DNA from: Treponema sp.
GTDB taxonomy: Bacteria; Spirochaetota; Spirochaetia; Treponematales; Treponemataceae
Direction: 5' to 3'
NCBI GenBank assembly: GCA_017392945.1
Contig: JAFOSK010000031.1
Location: forward strand, 1 to 63,200
DNA: 63,200 nucleotides
Shown here: piece by piece, positions 1 through 7,218 of the stretch
Layout of the letters: each line of letters starts with the position of its first letter
How positions within the stretch are numbered: position 1 is the stretch's first letter
Made by a program: the position numbers and the translations under genes
The notes under the pieces: model-generated
The model's input: only the letters and a program-made list of their open reading frames with translations
The model's database searches: none
What the model was told of the DNA's origin: nothing

Positions 1-1966
1 CGTCGTTGTAGCGGTAGCTTTCAAGAGCTTCGCGGTTTGCTTTTACAGCAGCGTTAAGTCGTGCGTAAATCCATTTATCAAGTTCTGTAAGATCTGCATC
101 AGTTACAGGAATTAAAGTGCGTCCTTCAAGGTTTCCAAGGATGTAGCGGCTTGCGTTCCATACCTTGTTACAGAAGCGGCTACCAAGTTTGAATGAATCC
201 TTGTCAATAAGAATATCCTGTCCCTGGGCACACATAAAGCTCAAAGTAAACTTAAGGGCGTCTGAACCATACAAATCAATGATTTCAAGAGGATCGATAC
301 CGTTACCGAGGGATTTACTCATCTTGCGACCCTGCTTATCGCGGACAAGTCCGTGGATGTAAATATCGTGGAAAGGAGCCTTCCCTGTGAATTCAAGACT
401 AGCCATAATCATGCGGCTAACCCAGAAGAAGATAATGTCGTATGCTGTAACAAGAGCTGATGTTGGGAAGAAGCGTTTGAGATCTTCTGTTTCTTCCGGC
501 CAGCCGAGAGTAGAGAAAGGCCAGAGCCAAGAAGAGAACCATGTATCAAGAACGTCTGGATCCTGTTTAAGCTTATCAGCTTTTGCGTGACACTTTGGAC
601 ATTCTGTCGGGTCTGTGCGGCTAACAATCATTTCGCCACATTCTTGGCAGTACCATACAGGGATTCGGTGTCCCCACCAGATCTGGCGGCTTACACACCA
701 GTCGCGGATGTTTGTAAGCCAGTGTTCGTATGTATTTTCCCATTTTTTAGGGAAGAACTGAATTTCGCCGTTTTTCCATGCAGCAAGGGCCTTGTCTGCC
801 ATTGGCTTCATTTTTACGAACCACTGGTAGCTCAAGTATGGTTCTACAACTGTTTTACAGCGGTAACAGTGACCTACTGAGTGAACCATTTTTTCTTCAC
901 CCTTGAACAAACCGAGGGCTGTTAAATCTTCGATTACGAGAGCGCGAGCCTGTTCAGGTTTAAGTCCGCGGTATTTTTCAGGAACATTTTCATTCAACTT
1001 TCCGTCTGGAGTTAAAAGATTGATTACTTCGAGGTTGTGTCTCTTACCTACTTCCCAGTCGTTAGGGTCATGGGCAGGAGTAATCTTTACCATACCTGTT
1101 CCAAATTCTTTATCTACGTAATCATCTGCAATGATTGGGATTTCTTTTCCTGTAATAGGAAGTTTAAGCTTCTTTCCAACGATAGAAGTGTAGCGTTCAT
1201 CGCTTGGGTTTACGGCAACGGCAGTATCACCAAAGAAGGTTTCCGGACGGGTTGTTGCAACTTCGATTTTTCCAGAACCGTCTGCATATTCATAATAAAG
1301 GTGATACATTGCACCCTGTGTGTCTTCGTGGTCTACTTCGTCATCAGCAAGAGCAGTACCACAGCGTGGACACCAGTTTACAAGGCGCTGACCTTTGTAC
1401 ATAAGTCCGCGTTCGTACAATGAAACGAAAACGTCTCGAACTGCAAAAGAAAGTCCTTCATCATAAGTAAAGCGTTCACGATCCCAGTCAGTTGAGTTAC
1501 CAAGTTTTCTCTGCTGTTTTACGATAATGTCGTGGTGAGCGTTTTTAACTTCCCAGGTGCGTTCAATAAACTTTTCACGGCCAAGATCGTTGCGGGTCTT
1601 GCCTTCTTTTTTGAGCTGGCGTTCAACTACGTTCTGAGTAGCAATACCGGCATGGTCAGTACCAGTTACCCAAAGAGTATTATCACCCTTCATACGGTGG
1701 TAGCGTACAACGATATCCTGAAGTGTATTATTCAATCCGTGTCCCATGTGAAGAACACCAGTTACGTTCGGTGGAGGAATTACCACGGTGTATGTTCCAG
1801 TCTTTCCAGAGCAGTCTTTGCAACCGCATTTTTTTACATATTCAGCGTGAATAGGAGATGCCTCATCGCTTGCAGGCTTAAAATAATTGCCCTTGTCCCA
1901 TTCGTTATAAATTCTGTCTTCAAAATCTTTTGGATTGTATGCTTTTTCTAATTCAATGGCTTTCAT
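1..1966 (-). CDS. valS: Valyl-tRNA synthetase, N-terminal part (cut by window edge)
   Basis: This class I aminoacyl-tRNA synthetase charges tRNA-Val in the cytoplasm. Reading the minus strand from the ATG at 1964-1966 gives an unbroken frame to the window edge, about 655 residues of a protein that is normally near 900. The HIGH-type signature appears as LHMGHG near residue 71, and the KMSKS loop as GRKMSKSLGN near residue 550. The intervening editing domain has the TTRPETFFGDTAVAV segment, and the Val-specific WFSSWLWPFSTLGWP segment is present. Two zinc-knuckle-like pairs (CPRCG; CQECG...CPKCH) are visible. There is no Shine-Dalgarno sequence before the ATG; a TACAAT hexamer lies 8 nt upstream, so the message may be nearly leaderless. 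The family assignment is very secure; only the C-terminus is missing, because of the window boundary. Confidence 0.97.
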   Translation of the reverse strand, partial: MKAIELEKAYNPKDFEDRIYNEWDKGNYFKPASDEASPIHAEYVKKCGCKDCSGKTGTYTVVIPPPNVTGVLHMGHGLNNTLQDIVVRYHRMKGDNTLWVTGTDHAGIATQNVVERQLKKEGKTRNDLGREKFIERTWEVKNAHHDIIVKQQRKLGNSTDWDRERFTYDEGLSFAVRDVFVSLYERGLMYKGQRLVNWCPRCGTALADDEVDHEDTQGAMYHLYYEYADGSGKIEVATTRPETFFGDTAVAVNPSDERYTSIVGKKLKLPITGKEIPIIADDYVDKEFGTGMVKITPAHDPNDWEVGKRHNLEVINLLTPDGKLNENVPEKYRGLKPEQARALVIEDLTALGLFKGEEKMVHSVGHCYRCKTVVEPYLSYQWFVKMKPMADKALAAWKNGEIQFFPKKWENTYEHWLTNIRDWCVSRQIWWGHRIPVWYCQECGEMIVSRTDPTECPKCHAKADKLKQDPDVLDTWFSSWLWPFSTLGWPEETEDLKRFFPTSALVTAYDIIFFWVSRMIMASLEFTGKAPFHDIYIHGLVRDKQGRKMSKSLGNGIDPLEIIDLYGSDALKFTLSFMCAQGQDILIDKDSFKLGSRFCNKVWNASRYILGNLEGRTLIPVTDADLTELDKWIYARLNAAVKANREALESYRYND

Positions 1967-1974
1967 AATATTTT

Positions 1975-2003
1975 ATTGTAGCGAATTAAACGTTTTGTGT
2001 GAA
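1975..2003 (-). promoter_or_regulatory. Predicted valS promoter with almost no leader
   Basis: On the minus strand the hexamers TTCACA (1998-2003) and TACAAT (1975-1980) are separated by 17 nt. The valS ATG follows the -10 after 8 nt, so the transcript would start at or within 1-2 nt of the start codon. This is inferred from sequence only. Confidence 0.5.
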
Positions 2004-2027
2004 CCTCTATGCAAAAGCAAAAGAGGG

Positions 2028-2166
2028 CCAAATCATTTAACTACATTAAAGGCTCTCTCAACAGGAAAAATCTGCTTATAAAAAAACAGCTTTATGTCGT
2101 GTTTCAATGGACAAAACCGCACGCTGGCATGCTACACGCTGTTGTGCCTTGGAACTATTCTTTCAG
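2028..2166. repeat. 139-bp direct repeat, copy 1
   Basis: This block recurs 257 bp downstream at 2285-2423 with only a few substitutions. Both copies contain the segments AACAGGAAAAATCTG and CAATGGACAAAACCGCACG and end in AACTATTCTTTCAG. A short hairpin, AGCCGC-TTAT-GCGGCT, abuts the right end (2166-2181). Neither copy encodes a recognisable protein. The 1967-2614 spacer otherwise holds the valS promoter, one copy of a GC-rich repeat and the promoter of the HAD gene. Confidence 0.8.
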
Positions 2167-2284
2167 CCGCTTATGCGGCTGCACAACAGAGTGTTTTTGT
2201 CCATCTGAACCTCTCCCTATCGCTGTTTTTTTATCTTACATATCGTTGCATTTTGCATCCTAATAACGGATTTACCCCCGCTGA

Positions 2285-2423
2285 CCAAATCATTTAGCTA
2301 CATCAAAGGCTCTCTTAACAGGAAAAATCTGTTTATAAAAAAACAGCTTTCTGTCGTGTTTCAATGGACAAAACCGCACGCTGGCGTGCTACACGCTGTT
2401 GTGCCTTGTAACTATTCTTTCAG
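2285..2423. repeat. 139-bp direct repeat, copy 2
   Basis: This is the second copy of the block at 2028-2166, in the same orientation. The two are separated by 118 bp of unrelated A/T-rich sequence. The near identity of copies that encode nothing obvious suggests a recent duplication or a dispersed repeat family. Confidence 0.8.
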
Positions 2424-2449
2424 AATCCGCCGGCGCCGGCATGGAAGGG

Positions 2450-2513
2450 TGGACGGCTCAGCCGGACAGGATTTTGCGGAGCAAAAGACCGAGCGGAAGC
2501 GGGCCCTGGAACG
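2450..2513 (+). repeat. GC-rich dispersed repeat, plus orientation
   Basis: The segment TGGACGGCTC, a short variable stretch, then CAGGATTTTGCGGAGCAAAA, GACCGAGCG and AAGCGGGCCCTG recurs as its reverse complement at 5621-5682 with scattered substitutions. Base composition is clearly GC-richer than the surrounding spacer. The two copies bracket the HAD-thiD-thiC genes in inverted orientation. Confidence 0.75.
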
Positions 2514-2562
2514 CCGGTTTGCAGATGAATTTCGCCTGAAAAAAAAGATCAAAAAAAATATA

Positions 2563-2591
2563 TTGAACAAAGAGTTTTTTTTTATGATAAT
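2563..2591 (+). promoter_or_regulatory. Predicted promoter of the HAD-thiD-thiC cluster
   Basis: TTGAAC (2563-2568) and GATAAT (2586-2591) have a 17-nt spacer, leaving a leader of roughly 16-17 nt before the HAD gene ATG at 2615. No TPP riboswitch could fit in such a short leader. Confidence 0.5.
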
Positions 2592-2614
2592 GACTCTATC
2601 TTGTCGGAAATTAT

Positions 2615-3271
2615 ATGATAAAGGCTGCTATATTTGATTTTGACGGAACAATCGTGGATTCCATGCCTGTATGGGCTGACGCAGGGGCAATGTACCTTGA
2701 CAAGCTCGGAATAAAGGCTGAAAAAAATCTAGGCGACAAGCTTCTGGAAATGAGCATGAAAGAAGGCGCAGAATATTTGAAACGCACATACACCCTGAAG
2801 GAAAATCAGGTAGAAATATGCAAAGGAGTAAATGACGTAATTGCCGGCGCATACAGAAATTCGATTCCTCTAAAAGACGGCGCAAAACGCTTTCTTGAAG
2901 CACTTGAATCTTCTGGTACAAAAATGGTCATCTGCACGAACACAGACCGCGAAATTTTTGCACCTGCGCTGAAACGGCTTGGTATAGACCATTTTTTTGA
3001 AAAAATCTTTACAGTTTCTGAAATGCACTGTTCAAAAAATCATCCCGAAATATTCTTTTCGGCTGCGGAATTTCTGAAAACAATGCCGGAAGAAACTTTT
3101 GTTTTTGAAGATGCACTTTACGCAATAAGAACTGCATATAAAGCCGGATTCAAGACCTGCGCACTTTATGACGCTGCCAGCAGCGGACACACGGATCAGA
3201 TAAGAAAGTTCTGCTTTTATTATGGACATAATTACGATGAACTTTACGAGCAGTTAAGAGACCTGATGTAA
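2615..3271 (+). CDS. HAD-superfamily phosphatase (phosphoglycolate-phosphatase-like)
   Basis: The product is a cytoplasmic haloacid-dehalogenase-fold hydrolase of 218 residues. Motif I is FDFDGTIVDS at residues 7-16 (nucleophile and acid/base aspartates). Motif II is the T of VICTNTD near residue 109. The motif III lysine is probably in the SKNHPEIF segment, and motif IV is FEDALYAI near residue 169, where only one acidic pair (ED) is seen. The cap is helical and inserted after motif I, as in the PGP/beta-phosphoglucomutase group. It precedes thiD and thiC in the same direction, so a role as a thiamine-intermediate phosphatase is possible, but this is inferred from context only. Many HAD proteins of this type are promiscuous, and the true substrate cannot be read from sequence. 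Confidence 0.85.
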   Translation: MIKAAIFDFDGTIVDSMPVWADAGAMYLDKLGIKAEKNLGDKLLEMSMKEGAEYLKRTYTLKENQVEICKGVNDVIAGAYRNSIPLKDGAKRFLEALESSGTKMVICTNTDREIFAPALKRLGIDHFFEKIFTVSEMHCSKNHPEIFFSAAEFLKTMPEETFVFEDALYAIRTAYKAGFKTCALYDAASSGHTDQIRKFCFYYGHNYDELYEQLRDLM

Positions 3272-3275
3272 AAGG

Positions 3276-3335
3276 CTCAAGAAATACAGATCAAGTGGTA
3301 TATAAATTTTCCCTTGAGGGCACCGCCTGGGAAAA
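3276..3335 (+). promoter_or_regulatory. Structured leader of thiD, possible RNA element
   Basis: Between the HAD gene stop and thiD, the arms TTTTCCC (3307-3313) and GGGAAAA (3329-3335) form a perfect 7-bp stem. The upstream hexamer CTCAAG (3276-3281) can pair with CTTGAG (3313-3318) at the start of the loop, giving a pseudoknot-like arrangement. The conserved THI-box segments (CUGAGA, ACCUGAU) are absent, so this is not a canonical TPP riboswitch. Any regulatory role is speculative. Confidence 0.3.
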
Positions 3336-3364
3336 CAATGCGTTCTATATTTTATGGAGGTAAA

Positions 3365-4171
3365 ATGAAAACAGCATTGACCATAGCAGGAAGCGATTCC
3401 TGTGGAGGCGCCGGAATTCAAGCAGATATAAAAACCATGACATGCAATGGCATTTACGCCATGAGCGCTATCACGGCTCTTACTGCACAGAACACAACCG
3501 GCGTTTTTGACATTATGGAAGTTACGCCGGAATTTCTGAAATCGCAGATTGAAGCGGTTGTAACTGATATTTTTCCTGACGCAGTAAAAACCGGAATGGT
3601 TTCTTCATCACCGCTGATTCATGTTATTGCAGAATCTATAAAAGAATACGGTCTTAAGGATGTCGTGGTCGACCCGGTTATGGTAGCGACCAGCGGAGCT
3701 AAACTGCTCAGCGACGGAGCCGTAAAAACACTGACTAAAGAACTGATTCCTGCCGCTACCCTGATAACACCGAATATTCCCGAAGCCGAAGTGCTTATTG
3801 GAACGAACATAAAGAGCAGCGCAGACATGCAGAACGCTGCGAAAAACCTTTCTGAACAGTATGGATGTGCCGTTCTTATAAAAGGCGGACACAATCTGAA
3901 CGATGCAAACGACTTTCTCTATGACAGCAGGTTTTATAAAGGAGGGACATGGATTTACGGAAAGCGCATAAAAAACCCGAATACACATGGAACGGGATGC
4001 ACTCTTTCCAGTGCAATTGCATCAAACCTTGCTAAAGGGCAGGCCCTTTTAGATGCCGTAACAAATGCAAAAAAATATATTTCCGGTGCACTGGAAGCAA
4101 TGCTTGATCTTGGGAAAGGCAGCGGTCCTATGATGCATAATTTTTTGCTGCCTTCGGCTGACTTAAGCTGA
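3365..4171 (+). CDS. thiD: Hydroxymethylpyrimidine/phosphomethylpyrimidine kinase
   Basis: ThiD phosphorylates HMP to HMP-P and then HMP-PP in thiamine biosynthesis. The 269-residue product has the ribokinase-like fold signatures: ALTIAGSDSCGGAGIQADIK at the N-terminus, TALTAQNTTGV, the central KTGM segment, DPVMVATSGAKLL, TPNIPEAEVL, LIKGGH, and the C-terminal anion-hole motif NTHGTGCTLSSAIA containing the catalytic Cys/Gly stretch. The ATG at 3365 is preferred over an upstream in-frame start because a strong GGAGG sits 4-9 nt before it. It lies between a HAD phosphatase gene and thiC, which makes HMP-P from AIR, so the cluster covers the pyrimidine branch only; thiE, thiG and thiL are not in the window. 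Confidence 0.95.
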   Translation: MKTALTIAGSDSCGGAGIQADIKTMTCNGIYAMSAITALTAQNTTGVFDIMEVTPEFLKSQIEAVVTDIFPDAVKTGMVSSSPLIHVIAESIKEYGLKDVVVDPVMVATSGAKLLSDGAVKTLTKELIPAATLITPNIPEAEVLIGTNIKSSADMQNAAKNLSEQYGCAVLIKGGHNLNDANDFLYDSRFYKGGTWIYGKRIKNPNTHGTGCTLSSAIASNLAKGQALLDAVTNAKKYISGALEAMLDLGKGSGPMMHNFLLPSADLS

Positions 4172-4279
4172 TTTCCAGAATATTGCGTAGACATTCAGCC
4201 GGTATAAATAACCGGATCTTTGAAAAAATATTCAGAATTTCAAAACCCGCATTCAGACTGGGCTAAAAAGGATTTTTAT

Positions 4280-5593
4280 ATGAACATGAACTATACAACG
4301 CAGATGGACGCCGCAAGAAAAGGCATTGTAACGCCGCAGATTGCCGCAGTAGCAAAAAAAGAAAAAATCGATGAACAGAAACTTCTTCAGCTTGTTGCAG
4401 CAGGAAAAGTTGCAATTCCAGCAAACAGGCTTCATAAATCACTAAACCCAGAAGGAATCGGTTCCTCACTGCGCACAAAAATAAACGTAAATCTAGGAGT
4501 AAGCCGTGACTGCAAAGACTACGACATTGAAATGCAGAAGGTAATGAGCGCAGTAAACATGGGAGCAGAAGCAATAATGGATCTTTCTAGCCATGGAAAC
4601 ACGCAGCCGTTCAGAAAAAAGCTTACCTCGGAATGTCCTGCAATGATTGGAACCGTTCCTGTTTACGACAGCGTAATCCACTACCAGCGAGATCTTGAAA
4701 GCCTTACGGCAAAAGACTTTATAGACGTTGTCCGCCTTCACGCAGAAGACGGCGTTGATTTTGTTACAATCCATTGCGGAATCACGAGAAAAACAATCGA
4801 CCAGATAAAAAAACACAAGCGAAAGATGAACATTGTAAGCCGAGGAGGTTCGCTTGTATTCGCATGGATGAGCATGACAGGAAACGAAAATCCGTTCTAT
4901 GAATATTATGATGAAATTCTTGACATCTGCGAAAGATACGACGTTACTATATCATTAGGTGATGCCTGCCGGCCGGGCTGTCTTGCCGATGCAACAGACG
5001 TATGCCAGATAGAAGAACTTGTCCGCCTTGGAGAGCTTACAAAACGCGCCTGGGCACATAACGTTCAGGTTATGGTCGAAGGTCCGGGGCATGTGCCGAT
5101 GGATCAAATTGCCGCAAACATGAAAGTGCAGCAGACTATCTGTATGGGTGCTCCGTTCTACGTTCTAGGTCCGCTTGTAACAGATATTGCACCTGGTTAC
5201 GACCACATTACCAGCGCAATCGGAGGGGCAATTGCCGCAATGAATGGAGCCAGCTTCTTGTGTTACGTTACTCCGGCCGAACATCTTGCCCTTCCAAACG
5301 TAGACGATGTAAAACAGGGAATCATTGCTTCCAAAATAGCCGCCCATGCAGCCGACATTGCAAAAGGAATTCCTGGAGCCCGCGACATTGACGACAAAAT
5401 GGCAGATGCACGCCGCGCACTGGATTGGGAAGCACAATACAAATGTGCACTCGATCCGGAGACTGCAAGAAAGATCCGGGACAGCCGCAGACCCGAAAGC
5501 GACCACAGCGACACTTGCAGTATGTGCGGAAAATTCTGCGCCGTACGGAGCATGAACAAGGCTTTATCAGGAGAAAAAATAGACATTCTCTAG
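4280..5593 (+). CDS. thiC: Phosphomethylpyrimidine synthase ThiC
   Basis: ThiC is a radical-SAM-like [4Fe-4S] enzyme that rearranges aminoimidazole ribotide to HMP-P. The protein is of the shorter anaerobe type, with 437 residues if started at the ATG at 4280. That start gives the classical N-terminus [15 protein letters not shown] and has AAAGGA 7 nt upstream. An in-frame TTG at 4220 would add 20 residues but has no clear ribosome binding site. Recognisable segments are [68 protein letters not shown] and the C-terminal cluster ligand motif CSMCGKFC (CX2CX4C). It is 108 nt downstream of thiD and probably co-transcribed. After the stop the sequence runs into GC-rich repeats and no simple terminator is seen. 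Confidence 0.97.
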   Translation: MNMNYTTQMDAARKGIVTPQIAAVAKKEKIDEQKLLQLVAAGKVAIPANRLHKSLNPEGIGSSLRTKINVNLGVSRDCKDYDIEMQKVMSAVNMGAEAIMDLSSHGNTQPFRKKLTSECPAMIGTVPVYDSVIHYQRDLESLTAKDFIDVVRLHAEDGVDFVTIHCGITRKTIDQIKKHKRKMNIVSRGGSLVFAWMSMTGNENPFYEYYDEILDICERYDVTISLGDACRPGCLADATDVCQIEELVRLGELTKRAWAHNVQVMVEGPGHVPMDQIAANMKVQQTICMGAPFYVLGPLVTDIAPGYDHITSAIGGAIAAMNGASFLCYVTPAEHLALPNVDDVKQGIIASKIAAHAADIAKGIPGARDIDDKMADARRALDWEAQYKCALDPETARKIRDSRRPESDHSDTCSMCGKFCAVRSMNKALSGEKIDIL

Positions 5594-5620
5594 ATTTTTT
5601 AGCGCAGGGCATTTCCGACT

Positions 5621-5682
5621 CGCCTTGCAGGGCCCGCTTGCGCTCGGTATTTTGCTTCGCAAAATCCTGAGAGGGCCGTCCA
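5621..5682 (-). repeat. GC-rich dispersed repeat, minus orientation
   Basis: Read on the minus strand, this region gives TGGACGGCCCTCT, CAGGATTTTGCGAAGCAAAA, TACCGAGCGCAAGCGGGCCC and on. It is the inverted counterpart of 2450-2513. The remainder of the 5594-5828 spacer holds a second palindromic element (5752-5776) and nothing recognisable as a gene. Confidence 0.75.
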
Positions 5683-5751
5683 ATAAGTTCTATAACTGCA
5701 CACATCAAGCGGTTGCAAAGCTTATTCGAAATAACCGTTCATGCTATATAC

Positions 5752-5776
5752 GGTGATTTCGACAAGCTCAATCACC
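5752..5776. repeat. 25-nt palindromic element with conserved loop
   Basis: Arms GGTGATT and AATCACC flank the 11-nt loop TCGACAAGCTC. An element with the same geometry and loop pattern (TCGAnAnnCTC) occurs at 20233-20257. Words such as TCGACAAGCTCA recur in intergenic palindromes of many unrelated bacteria, so this is probably a widespread REP-like unit. Confidence 0.6.
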
Positions 5777-5828
5777 TCGCACCCTTGTTTTGGACAGCCC
5801 CCTCACCCTTCCACGCTCAGCGCAGCCT

Positions 5829-6371
5829 TTAGTCCAAAGTATAACGGGCACGCTCTCCGCCTATCAGCTTAGGGCGTGTATATGCAGCCGTAACAAAAGC
5901 ATTTCCGATATTACGCACAGAAAGCCTTACCGGAACGGCGACATCTTTCAGATGCATTCCAATCAGCGTACTTCCTATATCTATGCCGACATGAGCTTTT
6001 ATGTGTTCAACTACAACAGGTTTCTCAAACCCTCTGTATGCTGCAGAAGCAAAACTTCCTCCGCCTTTCAGCCACGGAACGACACTTACCGGCTCCAAAC
6101 CATACTTCTCAGCACATTCCTCTTCTACAACAAGGGCTCGGTTCAAATGCTCACAACATTGACACGCAAGGAAAATTCCTTTGGCACGGCATTCTTTCCA
6201 GGCAGCTTCAAAAACACTTTTACCAATTTCTTCACTGGAATTATGCCCAATCTGCCCACCGCCAATTTCGCTTGAAGAACAGCCTATTACAAGTATACTT
6301 CCCTTTTTATAGGGATGCATCTCAAGCAGCTCTTTTACAGCTGCCGAAACTTCTTTCTTTATATCATCCAT
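5829..6371 (-). CDS. UPF0340 (YwlG/DUF436) family protein
   Basis: This cytoplasmic protein of about 180 residues belongs to the conserved UPF0340/TIGR01440 family, whose biochemical function is not established. Family segments visible are ILVIGCSSSEIGGGQIGHNS near the N-terminus, LACQCCEHLNRALVVE, VVPWLKGGGSFASAAY, AHVGIDIGSTLIGMHL and the C-terminal KLIGGERARY. The ATG at 6369-6371 is chosen because GAGG lies 6 nt upstream; an upstream GTG (6387-6389) overlapping the preceding stop is possible but has no ribosome binding site. It follows the PgeF-like gene with a gap of 14 nt and the two form an operon with the 568-residue unknown upstream. Confidence 0.88.
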   Translation of the reverse strand: MDDIKKEVSAAVKELLEMHPYKKGSILVIGCSSSEIGGGQIGHNSSEEIGKSVFEAAWKECRAKGIFLACQCCEHLNRALVVEEECAEKYGLEPVSVVPWLKGGGSFASAAYRGFEKPVVVEHIKAHVGIDIGSTLIGMHLKDVAVPVRLSVRNIGNAFVTAAYTRPKLIGGERARYTLD

Positions 6372-6385
6372 ACAGAACCTCGAAA

Positions 6386-7201
6386 TCACAACTTTAATGT
6401 AAATGCTGCCTGCACCGTAAATTCCGACCCCATACTAGTTTCCCGCCGGTTAGACCCGAAAATTGAATTGCAGCAGGTACATTCATCTGCATACGTTATA
6501 TTCTGCTCTTTTATTCCCGCTTTTTCAATAAGGACAAGATTTGCTTTAAAAAGACTAAGCCTGTAAAGCCTGCCGCCACCATTATTCCAATTGGACGGAG
6601 CGCCCTTGCAAAGTTCCTCGCCCTCTTCAATTTTTTTAACGCATTCCACTGTAAACTCCCGGCTGAAATATTCCGCACGCTCTTCATTTACTACGTAGCA
6701 GCAGTCTCGGATATGGGCTCCTATAGCAACACAAATTCCGTTTCGGGCGGCTCCGCCGGTAACCATCATTTCTATTGCTTCAGCAACAATTCCTGTTCCC
6801 TTCCAACCGGAATGAACCACTCCAAAATATCCCGTATCAGGTGCATACAGATAAACCGGCACACAATCCGCTACTGTAACAACCAGCATAAGTGATTTAT
6901 TCTGGGTAATAATTCCATCTCCGATCTTCTGATAAGTATCATTTGCTGAGTCCACACGATAAACGATTTTTGTGTGATCAAGCTGGACCGGTACAGGAAT
7001 CTTGCCTGCGAAAGAATTTGCAATTTTCATGAGCATCGCATCACGCACAGAATTTACTTCGTTCCACCTGAAACGCATTGAACCTGCCGCCTTAAGGGTC
7101 ATTCCCCAATAAACACCATCCATTGCAATGCCATTGCTATAAAACGGAAATATCCGGTATAAAACGCTGTCATCCCCATCTAAAAAACTGACTTTATTCA
7201 T
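6386..7201 (-). CDS. PgeF/YfiH-family purine nucleoside phosphorylase-like protein (formerly laccase domain)
   Basis: The 271-residue product carries the DUF152 (multicopper polyphenol oxidoreductase-like) fold. E. coli members are known as PgeF (peptidoglycan editing factor) and related proteins have been shown to act on purine nucleosides. The metal-site signatures are VTVADCVPVYLY (Cys), GVVHSGWKGT (His) and GAHIRDCCYVV. The N-terminal region with GMTLKAAGSMRFRWNEVN also fits. It starts 17 nt after the upstream unknown gene and is followed 14 nt later by the UPF0340 gene, so the three are presumably one transcription unit. Whether it edits peptidoglycan or salvages nucleosides here is unknown. 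Confidence 0.88.
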   Translation of the reverse strand: MNKVSFLDGDDSVLYRIFPFYSNGIAMDGVYWGMTLKAAGSMRFRWNEVNSVRDAMLMKIANSFAGKIPVPVQLDHTKIVYRVDSANDTYQKIGDGIITQNKSLMLVVTVADCVPVYLYAPDTGYFGVVHSGWKGTGIVAEAIEMMVTGGAARNGICVAIGAHIRDCCYVVNEERAEYFSREFTVECVKKIEEGEELCKGAPSNWNNGGGRLYRLSLFKANLVLIEKAGIKEQNITYADECTCCNSIFGSNRRETSMGSEFTVQAAFTLKL

Positions 7202-7218
7202 ATTCTATATACGAAAAA

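Noticed and set aside
2094-2297. Small frames inside the 139-bp repeats
   Set aside because: The two copies do not keep the same complete frame, there is no ribosome site, and composition is unlike genes here.
3272-3364. TPP riboswitch upstream of thiD
   Set aside because: The conserved THI-box segments are absent; only a generic hairpin with possible pseudoknot is seen.
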